Positions 25,574 through 32,868 of a stretch of 64,000 nucleotides of DNA are shown piece by piece. The notes below the pieces were generated by a model. The model searched no databases. It worked only from the letters and a program-made list of their open reading frames with translations, and was not told the DNA's origin. A program made the translations under genes and the position numbers. This DNA is from Pseudofrankia inefficax (GTDB taxonomy: Bacteria; Actinomycetota; Actinomycetes; Frankiales; Frankiaceae): contig NC_014666.1 of NCBI RefSeq assembly GCF_000166135.1, positions 8,694,601 to 8,758,600 of the forward strand, in the 5' to 3' direction. Positions within the stretch are counted from its first letter, which is position 1, and each line of letters opens with the position of its first letter.

Positions 25574-27988
25574 CTGACCACGCCGACACCCGCGCCGGAC
25601 CTGATCGCCGGCGCGCTTCCCGGGTACGAGATCGGTGCCGAGTTGGGCCGTGGCGGATTCGGGGCCGTCTACGCCGCCCGGCATCGGCTGATGGGCCGGG
25701 CCGTGGCCATCAAGGTGCTGCTCGACCCCGGCGCCGCGGCTGGCCCCGACCCCTTCGACGGGTCGGGCGGCTCTGGTGGCGACCTGCGGACCCGCTTCCT
25801 CGCGGAGGCGCGGGTCCTGGCCGAGCTCGACCACCCGCACATCGTGCGCGTCTACGACTACGTCGAGCACGCCGGCCTGTGCCTGCTCGTCATGGAGCAG
25901 CTCACGGGCGGCACCCTGCGGACCCGGATCGCGTCCACGCCACCGTCGCGCGCCGGCTCGGCGTGGACACCGTCCGACCAGCTGGCCCGGCCAGGGAACC
26001 TCGACCCGCGATCCTCCTGCGCGATCGGTCTGACGGCGGCGACCGCGCTGGCGGCGGCGCACCGGATCGGCGTGCTGCACCGGGACATCAAGCCCGACAA
26101 CCTGCTGTTCGGCGCGGACGGGATGCCCCGGGTCGCCGACTTCGGCATCGCCAAGATCGTCGAATCGTCCACGGTGACCACGACCGGCCTGCTCGGCACG
26201 CCGCGTTACATGGCGCCCGAGCAGATCGAGGGCACCCGGCTCGGCCCTGGCACCGACCTCTACGCCCTCGGCGTCGTGCTCTACGAGTTGCTCTGCGGCC
26301 GGCCCGTGTTCGGCCGCGGGCTGACGGTGCCCGCGTTGCTGCACCACCACCTGTCCATCCCGCCGGACCCGATGCCCGAGGTCCCGGCACCGCTGGCGGC
26401 CGTGGTGCTGGCCGCGCTGGCCAAGAACCCGGCCGACCGGCCGGCAAGCGCCCACGACCTGGCCCTGATGCTGGCCGCTGGGGCGACGGCGGTGTTCGGC
26501 CCCGGCTGGCTCGCCGCCGCCGGCATCCCGGCCCGGCTGCCGGACGACGTGCTCACCGCCGCCGGCCACCGGCTTGGCGACCTGCTGCCAGGCATGACGC
26601 CCGGCTGGGCGCCGCCCGGGGTGTCCCCGACGCTCGCCGGACCGACGACGACCCCGCCGTACCCGATGCACACGCCGCGCCCGGGTGGCCCGTCGCCGAC
26701 CGACCCGCCGCCGGGGCCGCCACTCACCCCGACCAGGGTCGCGCCGACGCCGCACGGCCGTCGCCGGCGACGCCCGCGACGACGGGGCCTCCTGATCGGC
26801 GCGGGCGTCACGCTGGTGGTGGTCCTGCTCGCCGTCGGCCTGGTGGTGGGCCTGACGGCCGGTGGCGGGGGCGACGCCAAGCCCGGCTACGCCGGCCAGC
26901 AGCTCACCCTCGACCGAGGCACGTTCTTCGACGCGCTGGCGCTTCGCCGGGACGGCACGGTCTACGTCGCCGTCTCCGACAGCGGTGTGGGCACCGGCGC
27001 CGTCTACGAGGTCACGGCCAGCGGAACGGTACGCGCGGTGGCCGGGGTCGGACCGGCGCCGGCGAGCTCGCCGACGACGACTCGGACGACGACGGCCACG
27101 ACGCCACCCGCGACGACCAGCCCACCCCCTGTCCCCGCCGCCGGCGTGCCGGCCGCCCAGCTCGTGCTGAACGAGGTGCACGGGCTGGCGGTCGCCCCGG
27201 ACGGCACCGTCTATGCCGCCGACCACGCGGCGGACCAGGTCTACCGGATCGCCCCGGACGGCAGGGCCTTCGTCTTCGCCGGGACGGCCCGCGGCGGCGG
27301 GGGCTTCACCGCCGACGCCGGGCTCGCGACGAGGGCGGCGCTGGACGGCCCGGCCGCGGCGGCGCTCGGGCCGGACGGCTCGGTCTACGTCGCCGAGGGC
27401 AGCCGGATCCGCAAGATCACCAAGGACGGCCTGATCTCCACCGTCGCCGGAGCGTACGGCCGCAGCAGCACGACGGTCATCGGGGACGGCGGACCGGCGA
27501 CGAAGGCGTCGTTGCCGTCTCCGTCCGGCCTCGCCGTCACCGCGGACGGCTCGATCTACGTGGCCGACGACTACCTGGACACCATCCGCGAGATCACCCC
27601 TGACGGGACCATCCGGACCGTCGCGGGCACCTCAGGCAAGGACGGTGAGACCGGCGACGGCGGCCCGGCGGCGCGGGCGCTGCTGAGCGGGCCGACCGGT
27701 CTGGCCCTCGGCCCGGACGGCTCCCTCTACATCACCGACACGCACAACGCGAAGATCCGGCGCATCGACCCGAAGGGCGTCATGACGACGTTCGCCGGAA
27801 CGGACTCCGGCGTGTCGACCGGCCTGGACGGCACCTCGGCCGGCGAGGCCGCCCTGACCGGTCTGTACGGGGTGGTCGTCGACCCGTCCGGCGCCGTGTA
27901 CGCCACGCTCAACCAGGTCGGCACCCTGCTCCGGATCGACCCGGCGAACCACATCGTGCGCACGCTGCTGGCGCCCCCGGAGAAGTAG
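25574..27988 (+). CDS. Membrane Ser/Thr protein kinase with NHL-repeat sensor (paralogue 2), likely CTG start
   Basis: Same design as the preceding gene. Kinase domain: LPGYEIGAELGRGGFGAVYA, VAIKVLL, HRDIKPDNLLF, DFGIAKI and MAPEQIEG are all intact. There is a Ser/Pro linker, a transmembrane helix at about 404-427 (LLIGAGVTLVVVLLAVGLVVGL) and extracellular NHL repeats (DGTVYAADHAADQVYRI, DGSIYVADDYLDTIREI, DGSLYITDTHNAKIRRI). The first ATG/GTG/TTG-type start (TTG 25643) would delete the first strand and part of the glycine loop. The CTG at 25574 lies 7 nt after AGGAG and aligns with the start of paralogue 1, so CTG initiation is proposed. Relative to paralogue 1 it carries an insert in the kinase N-lobe (GAAAGPDPFDGSGGSGG). 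Confidence 0.82.
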   Translation: MTTPTPAPDLIAGALPGYEIGAELGRGGFGAVYAARHRLMGRAVAIKVLLDPGAAAGPDPFDGSGGSGGDLRTRFLAEARVLAELDHPHIVRVYDYVEHAGLCLLVMEQLTGGTLRTRIASTPPSRAGSAWTPSDQLARPGNLDPRSSCAIGLTAATALAAAHRIGVLHRDIKPDNLLFGADGMPRVADFGIAKIVESSTVTTTGLLGTPRYMAPEQIEGTRLGPGTDLYALGVVLYELLCGRPVFGRGLTVPALLHHHLSIPPDPMPEVPAPLAAVVLAALAKNPADRPASAHDLALMLAAGATAVFGPGWLAAAGIPARLPDDVLTAAGHRLGDLLPGMTPGWAPPGVSPTLAGPTTTPPYPMHTPRPGGPSPTDPPPGPPLTPTRVAPTPHGRRRRRPRRRGLLIGAGVTLVVVLLAVGLVVGLTAGGGGDAKPGYAGQQLTLDRGTFFDALALRRDGTVYVAVSDSGVGTGAVYEVTASGTVRAVAGVGPAPASSPTTTRTTTATTPPATTSPPPVPAAGVPAAQLVLNEVHGLAVAPDGTVYAADHAADQVYRIAPDGRAFVFAGTARGGGGFTADAGLATRAALDGPAAAALGPDGSVYVAEGSRIRKITKDGLISTVAGAYGRSSTTVIGDGGPATKASLPSPSGLAVTADGSIYVADDYLDTIREITPDGTIRTVAGTSGKDGETGDGGPAARALLSGPTGLALGPDGSLYITDTHNAKIRRIDPKGVMTTFAGTDSGVSTGLDGTSAGEAALTGLYGVVVDPSGAVYATLNQVGTLLRIDPANHIVRTLLAPPEK

Positions 27989-28086
27989 CAGCTCACGGCG
28001 TGGGTGTCCGCCGGCCGACAGCCCGGCGGCCGGGCGGTCACCGTGAACGGTCCTGACCTGGGACTTCACCCGCGTAGGGTCCGGAC

Positions 28087-29688
28087 ATGGGCGTCGTGAC
28101 GGACCGTCGGACAGTGTTACGGGCCGGGCTGGCCATGCTCGGCGGCGCGGTCGGAACGGTCGCGGCCGGCTGCTCGCCGGGCCGGTCCCACGCGCCGACC
28201 GGCCCGGCGGCCTCCGGCTCGATCGCCTCCGCCAGCGGGACCCCGCTCGGCCCGGCCCAGAGCTGGGACGCGTTCGCCGGGCGGCTGGCCGGCCAGCTGG
28301 TCCGCCCCACGGATTCCGACTACGACCGGGCCAGGGCCCTGTTCGACCCGGCCTTCGACACCGTCCGCCCGCAGGGCATCGCGTACGCGGCGAACCCCGC
28401 GGACGTGGCCGAGGCGGTCCGGTTCGCGCGGGCGACCGGGGTGGGCCTGGCCGCCCGCTGCGGGGGCCACAGCTATGCCGGCTACTCGACGTCGGACGGT
28501 CTGGTCGTCGACGTCACTCGGATGAACCAGGTGAGCGTCGCCAGCAACGGCGTCGCGACCGTCGGCGGTGGCACCCGACTGATCAAGCTCTACACCGACC
28601 TGGCCGGCGCCGGCCGGTCGATGGCGGGAGGTTCCTGCCCCACGGTCGGCATCGCGGGGCTGACACTCGGCGGTGGGATCGGGGTGCTCGGCCGGCTCTA
28701 CGGCCTGACCTGCGACCAGCTGACCGGCGCCGACGTCGTGCTGGCCTCCGGTGAGCGGCTCAGCGTCGACGAGAACCACGACGCGGACCTGTTCTGGGCG
28801 CTGCGCGGTGGTGGCGGCGGCAACGTCGGGATCGTCACGGCGTTCCGGTTCGCGACCCGCCCCGCCCGGTCACTCACGCTGTTCTCGGTGCGGTGGCCCT
28901 GGTCCGCCGCGGCCGACGTGATCACCGCGTGGCAGCAGTGGATCACCGGCAGGCTGGGGGTCATGCCGGACACGCTGTGGTCGACGGTCGTCGCCGGATC
29001 GGTGCCCGGCGGGTCGGCGCCGACGCTGCGGGTCAGCGGGGTGTTCGCCGGTGACCGGACCGGCCTCAACGGCCCCCTGGCCGACCTGCGCGCGGCACTG
29101 CGCTCGGTCGCGCCGGTCAGCACCACGATCGTGGACCACGACTACCTGACCGCGATGCGGCTCGAAGGCGGCTGCTCGGCGAGCGGCGACACCTGCGGCA
29201 GCACCGCGGGCATCAGCGCCGGCGCGCGCCGGCCCGGTCAGAAGGCCGCGTCGGCGATCCTGCTCAGCCCGATCGCCCCGGCCGGCGTCGACGTCCTGTC
29301 CCGTCAGGTCGAAGCGCGCCAGCGCGACCCGCTGGCCAAGGCGAGCGGCGGGATCATCCTGGACTCCTGGGGCGGCGCGATCAGCAAGGTCAGCCCGTCG
29401 GAGACGGCGTTCGTGCACCGGGACGCGATCGCCAGCGTCCAGTACTTCGCCAGCTACCCGGCGGGCGCGACGGCCGAGAACGTCCGGGCGGCCCACGGCT
29501 GGGTGCGGGACACCGCGGCCGCGGTCGCGCCCTACGTCTCCGACCAGGCCTACCAGAACTACATCGACCCGGATCTGGCGAACTGGGCGCAGGCCTACTA
29601 CGGAGCGAACCTTCCGCGGTTGACGGCCATCAAGCGCCACTACGACCCGGACAACCTGTTCCGCTTCGCGCAGAGCATCCCCAGCTGA
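28087..29688 (+). CDS. Tat-exported FAD-linked oxidase, berberine-bridge type
   Basis: 533 residues. N-terminus DRRTVLRAG followed by a hydrophobic stretch and AAGCS: a twin-arginine signal plus lipobox, so probably an exported lipoprotein. The FAD domain contains CGGHSYAGYS, whose His is the 8-alpha-histidyl attachment site, and GGSCPTVGIAGL, whose Cys matches the 6-S-cysteinyl site; both present implies bicovalent FAD. The C-terminal BBE motif (YYGANLPRLTAIKRHYDPDNLFRF) completes the family pattern. Such enzymes oxidise sugars, alcohols or alkaloid-like substrates with O2. The substrate is unknown and it has no operon partner. Confidence 0.88.
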   Translation: MGVVTDRRTVLRAGLAMLGGAVGTVAAGCSPGRSHAPTGPAASGSIASASGTPLGPAQSWDAFAGRLAGQLVRPTDSDYDRARALFDPAFDTVRPQGIAYAANPADVAEAVRFARATGVGLAARCGGHSYAGYSTSDGLVVDVTRMNQVSVASNGVATVGGGTRLIKLYTDLAGAGRSMAGGSCPTVGIAGLTLGGGIGVLGRLYGLTCDQLTGADVVLASGERLSVDENHDADLFWALRGGGGGNVGIVTAFRFATRPARSLTLFSVRWPWSAAADVITAWQQWITGRLGVMPDTLWSTVVAGSVPGGSAPTLRVSGVFAGDRTGLNGPLADLRAALRSVAPVSTTIVDHDYLTAMRLEGGCSASGDTCGSTAGISAGARRPGQKAASAILLSPIAPAGVDVLSRQVEARQRDPLAKASGGIILDSWGGAISKVSPSETAFVHRDAIASVQYFASYPAGATAENVRAAHGWVRDTAAAVAPYVSDQAYQNYIDPDLANWAQAYYGANLPRLTAIKRHYDPDNLFRFAQSIPS

Positions 29689-30114
29689 CCTCACGGAGAG
29701 CGGGAAGCGCCCCGAGCAGGGAGTCGACGTCAACCGGCTCGAGGCGCCTGCCGTCAGTACAACGCGGAACGGTCCGAGATCGCTACCGTCGGCACCCGGT
29801 CGATCCGTGCCTGTGGGTTGTCCCACTCCCTCGGCCCGCGACACGCCGACGCGACTCGCACCATATGCGTTCAGTCGATCACACTAAGCGGCGAGTCAGC
29901 TTGCGGTGTGCACTGAGCGTAAGTACAAACTCGATGCTGGTGATGCAGCAAGGCCGGTCGAGGAGGCGGATGGCCGCCACCGCGCTGCCCGGGGGTGCCC
30001 CGGACGGCGCGGTGGCGGCCCGGACCGTCCGAACCGTTCGGCTTCGGGGGGCGTCGCCGGCTCCTCGTCGTCAGCCGACCGGTCGCCGGTCGCCAGGTCA
30101 TTGAGAGGTCGGGC
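29689..30114. other. Intergenic region, no gene supported
   Basis: About 425 bp. Short frames such as 29906-30118 lack coding bias. A decayed copy of the palindromic repeat may lie at about 29758-29785 (ACGCGGAACGGTCCGAGATC). Otherwise nothing recognisable. Confidence 0.4.
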
Positions 30115-30273
30115 GTGAAGAAGATTCTGTGGCCATGGGGTTTCTGGATCTTCGTGACCTTCTACGTGGTGACCGCGCCCAGCGACGCGGCCAACTTCGT
30201 CCACACCGCGTTCGGCTGGCTCGGCAGCATGGCCGACGGTTTCTCCAGCTTCGTCAGCGACGCAACGGCTTGA
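30115..30273 (+). CDS. Small membrane protein, 52 aa
   Basis: VKKILWPWGFWIFVTFYVVTAPSD... then a helical tail (NFVHTAFGWLGSMADGFSSFV). One membrane helix near the N-terminus, and the AANFVH...SSFV tail recalls a small conserved actinobacterial membrane protein family. GTG at 30115 follows GAGAGG. Its stop codon is embedded in the strong hairpin at 30267-30314. Function unknown. Confidence 0.6.
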   Translation: MKKILWPWGFWIFVTFYVVTAPSDAANFVHTAFGWLGSMADGFSSFVSDATA

Positions 30274-30314
30274 CGGCCGGAACGGGCGCGGAGCGCCCGG
30301 CCGGCCGTCAAGCC
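30267..30314 (+). terminator. Long nested hairpin, probable terminator
   Basis: GGCTTGACGGCCGG (30267-30280) pairs perfectly with CCGGCCGTCAAGCC (30301-30314); inside, GGGCGC (30284-30289) pairs with GCGCCC (30293-30298). It starts within the last codons of the small membrane protein. No U-tract follows, as is common for actinobacterial terminators. A second GGGCGC/GCGCCC hairpin follows at about 30320-30334. Confidence 0.7.
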
Positions 30315-30533
30315 AGCTCGGGCGCTGAGCGCCCTCGCTTAGGTGAATCTGGGTTGGTGAGGATGACCGAGGTGGACACCTGTCCAGGGTCGGGATCTTG
30401 GTCGAGTTTCGCTTGGTCGGGATCTTGGCTTGGTTTCGCTTGAGCAGGAGACGGCTCGTAGCGGCTCGACCGGTCCGGCTGGTCAAGGTTTGATCGGGTT
30501 CGGATGGTCCAGGTTCGGACCGGTCCGGCCGGG

Positions 30534-31529
30534 CTAGGTCTTGGCGGCCAGAGGTCTGGTCACGGCCACGACGGTGGTCCAGGCTGAGATGTCGGACACG
30601 ACCACGCCCCAGCGGGCGCCCTTCGCGTCGATCACCTGGCCGTCGCCGACGTACATGCCCACGTGGCCCGGCGCGGCGACCGTGCCGTCGCTGCCCGGGG
30701 TGAACAGCAGGTCTCCAGGCTGGATGTCGGCGCCGGAGACCTGCGGGCCGGCGGCCAACTGCTCGGTCGTCACCCGCGGCAGTTGTACGCCGATCGCCCG
30801 ATAGGCGGCCTGCACCAGCGACGAGCAGTCCCACGTGTCCGGGCCGACCGAACCCCAGACGTAAGCCTTGCCGACCTGGGAGCGCATGAACGCGACCACC
30901 GGCCCGACCGCCTCGGCCGACACGACCGCCCCCGCCGCGAGGTCGTCACCGTACTCGCGGGCCTTCGCCAGGATCGTGCGGACGTAGTTGCGGGTCTCCG
31001 GGAACGGCGGGAGGCCGGAGAACGCCAGCACGGCGCCTGGGCCCGCGTTGTAGGCGGCCAGCATCTTCTCCTGGCCGGAGCCGGGCACCGCCGCCACCGA
31101 GGCCGCGACCGCGCAGTCGTACCGGGCCGCGGCCGGGATCGCGTCGGCCGGGTTCCACACGTCGCCGCCCCCGCCGTGGGTGGCCCAGGTGCCCGGCATG
31201 AACTGGGCGATGCCCATGGCCCCGACCGGCGACGAGGCCCGCGGGTTGAAGCCGGACTCCTGGTAGAGCTGCGCGGCCAGCAGCGCCGGGGTCACTTCGG
31301 GGCAGCCCGCGTTGTTCGCCGCCGAGACGATCAGGTCCAGGTACTCGGCCGGAATGCCCTTGGAGTTGACGATCGTGTGCGGCCCGTTGTTGTCGCTGCC
31401 GCCCAGGAACGGCCCGGCGATGAGCAGCACGACCAGGCAGATGAACAGCATCATGCCGCCGACCGCCACGAAGGTGCCGCCGCCGAGCCACATCATCCAG
31501 CGGCGCCCGCCCAGCCGCCCCCGTGCCAC
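30534..31529 (-). CDS. Bifunctional lytic transglycosylase (SLT) + NlpC/P60 peptidoglycan hydrolase, T4SS-associated
   Basis: 331 residues. One N-terminal membrane helix (about 19-42) anchors it with the rest outside. Residues 60-190 are a soluble lytic transglycosylase domain with catalytic Glu91 in LYQESGFNP, plus GAMGIAQFMPGTW and AYNAGPGAV. Residues 205-331 are an NlpC/P60 endopeptidase with Cys235 in DCSSLVQAAY and His289 in PGHVGMYVG. Such two-domain wall hydrolases are the VirB1-like openers of Gram-positive type IV secretion systems. GTG at 31529 has GAGGAGGCG upstream. It lies 16 nt after the lipoprotein gene (stop to start), so HTH, lipoprotein and hydrolase genes form one leftward unit. 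Confidence 0.88.
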   Translation of the reverse strand: MARGRLGGRRWMMWLGGGTFVAVGGMMLFICLVVLLIAGPFLGGSDNNGPHTIVNSKGIPAEYLDLIVSAANNAGCPEVTPALLAAQLYQESGFNPRASSPVGAMGIAQFMPGTWATHGGGGDVWNPADAIPAAARYDCAVAASVAAVPGSGQEKMLAAYNAGPGAVLAFSGLPPFPETRNYVRTILAKAREYGDDLAAGAVVSAEAVGPVVAFMRSQVGKAYVWGSVGPDTWDCSSLVQAAYRAIGVQLPRVTTEQLAAGPQVSGADIQPGDLLFTPGSDGTVAAPGHVGMYVGDGQVIDAKGARWGVVVSDISAWTTVVAVTRPLAAKT

Positions 31530-31545
31530 GTTCCGTTCGCCTCCT

Positions 31546-32295
31546 CTAGCGCCCGGGCGCGTCGCCGGCGCTGGCGGACAGGTCGGCGCCGGCGATCCGC
31601 CAGCGGCCTGTGGTGTCGCGCAACAGCGTCACCGTCGGAGTAGAGACGGTTTGGGTCGCCGTGGCGTTGTCGGTCGTGTACGCGCTGCGGGCGTTGAGCA
31701 GGTACACGACCCGGCCGGTTGCGGCGGTGTCGCCGAGCGGGGTCGCGGCGAGCACCGTCACCGTGGAGCGGGCGCCATGGGCGCGCAGGTCATCCCAGGC
31801 CGGACCGGCGCCCGCGTCCGGGGTCGGGGCGCCGGTTCCGGTGCCACTGGTCAGCTGGCCGAGGAAGTCGGGGGTGAAGCACTGGTCGGCCGCGGCACGC
31901 TGGACGCCGGCGCCGAGGCTGGCGTCGGTGCGCGCGTCGAAGGACTGCCACCGGGCGAAGCAGTAGGTGGCGACGGCGGCCGGGGCGGAGCCGTCCGGCG
32001 GCGTGGCCGCGTCCGGCGCGGCCGAAGCGGTGGCCAGCGGCGGGCCCGGTGCCTGACTCGCGCCGGGCGGCGGCCCCGTCGTGGCCGGAGACGCCGAGGG
32101 CGTCGGCTTCGACGTCGAGCCGCCAGGCAACGAGCAGCCAGCCCCCACCAGCGCCACCGCGGCGGCCGCGACCAGGATCTTCGGGGCCGGCCCGGTTCCC
32201 CGGCTCCACAGGCGCGCCAGGCACGCCGTCCGGACGGCGCCGGGCGCCGATTCCGTCGGCGGCGACGCCCCGACCCGAGCCGGCCCCGGGGTCAC
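31546..32295 (-). CDS. Lipoprotein with possible NTF2/VirB8-like domain
   Basis: About 249 residues. A hydrophobic segment ends in LVGAGCSLPGG, a lipobox, preceded by a basic stretch, so it should be anchored outside the membrane. After a Pro/Ala linker the C-terminal part (ARSTVTVLAATPLGDTA to WRIAGADLSAS) looks like a small alpha+beta domain of the type found in VirB8/TcpC relatives; that reading is tentative. The start is GTG at 32295, which shares GTGA with the stop of the HTH gene, a 4-nt overlap typical of coupled translation. It is part of the T4SS-like locus by position. Confidence 0.7.
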   Translation of the reverse strand: MTPGPARVGASPPTESAPGAVRTACLARLWSRGTGPAPKILVAAAAVALVGAGCSLPGGSTSKPTPSASPATTGPPPGASQAPGPPLATASAAPDAATPPDGSAPAAVATYCFARWQSFDARTDASLGAGVQRAAADQCFTPDFLGQLTSGTGTGAPTPDAGAGPAWDDLRAHGARSTVTVLAATPLGDTAATGRVVYLLNARSAYTTDNATATQTVSTPTVTLLRDTTGRWRIAGADLSASAGDAPGR

Positions 32296-32576
32296 TCGCG
32301 GCCGTCCAGCCAGTCCCGGACCCGGCCACGGCGGACCCGCCACTGATGCCCGACCTTGCGGGCCGGAATGGCGCGCTCGGACAAGAGCCGCAGCACGGTG
32401 CTCTCGGACAGCCGCAGCCAGACGACCAGCTCGTCGACGGTCAGGACGTCGTCATCGTCCTGACGCTGGGGCGGCTCATGACGACCGGACGGGTCGAGCC
32501 GCCGTTTGGGCTCCAGGCGGTGGGGAGGCGGGACGGCCGATACGCCCTCGTGCGCCGTCGGGACACCCTCCTGCAT
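32292..32576 (-). CDS. Excisionase-type helix-turn-helix DNA-binding protein
   Basis: 94 residues from ATG 32576, behind AAAGGGG. The C-terminal 55 residues (LTVDELVVWLRLSESTVLRLLSERAIPARKVGHQWRV...) are a winged helix of the MerR/excisionase group. Such proteins either regulate nearby promoters or bend DNA for element excision. No integrase is in the window, so a regulatory role for the divergent T4SS-like operon is more likely. The intergenic region it faces contains the perfect palindrome TAACCATGGTTA at 32728-32739. Confidence 0.8.
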   Translation of the reverse strand: MQEGVPTAHEGVSAVPPPHRLEPKRRLDPSGRHEPPQRQDDDDVLTVDELVVWLRLSESTVLRLLSERAIPARKVGHQWRVRRGRVRDWLDGRE

Positions 32577-32727
32577 AGCGGCTGCCCCTTTCGCGCGGGT
32601 CAGTCGGTCGCGGATTCCGCTTGCATGGTCGCGCGTCCCCTCATGAGCCCGGCAACGCCCCCGGTATCGGGGCGGCAACGACGTGGTCGACGCCCATCGA
32701 TGGTGACGGACGGTGTACCACCCCAGG

Positions 32728-32739
32728 TAACCATGGTTA
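32728..32739. promoter_or_regulatory. 12-bp palindrome between the two arms of the T4SS-like locus
   Basis: TAACCATGGTTA is a perfect dyad in the 292-bp divergent region between the HTH gene and the ParA-like gene. It is the best operator candidate for the HTH protein, based only on symmetry and location. Confidence 0.35.
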
Positions 32740-32868
32740 GGCTCTGTGGGAGCTTGTCATACTTCTACGTCCCGGGTTATCCGAATCTGGTGGCGGCCCG
32801 CCGCAAGTGACGGTAAGTAATCCCAACTGGGGCCAACCGGCCTGAACCAGCCAGGAGGGCGACGGCAC

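Noticed and set aside
24183-27226. Long minus-strand frames opposite the two kinases
   Set aside because: Antisense shadows rich in Arg, Gly and Val; the plus-strand frames contain complete kinase motifs.
30663-31643. 326-codon plus-strand frame opposite the NlpC/P60 gene
   Set aside because: Antisense shadow; the minus strand has clear SLT and NlpC/P60 active sites.
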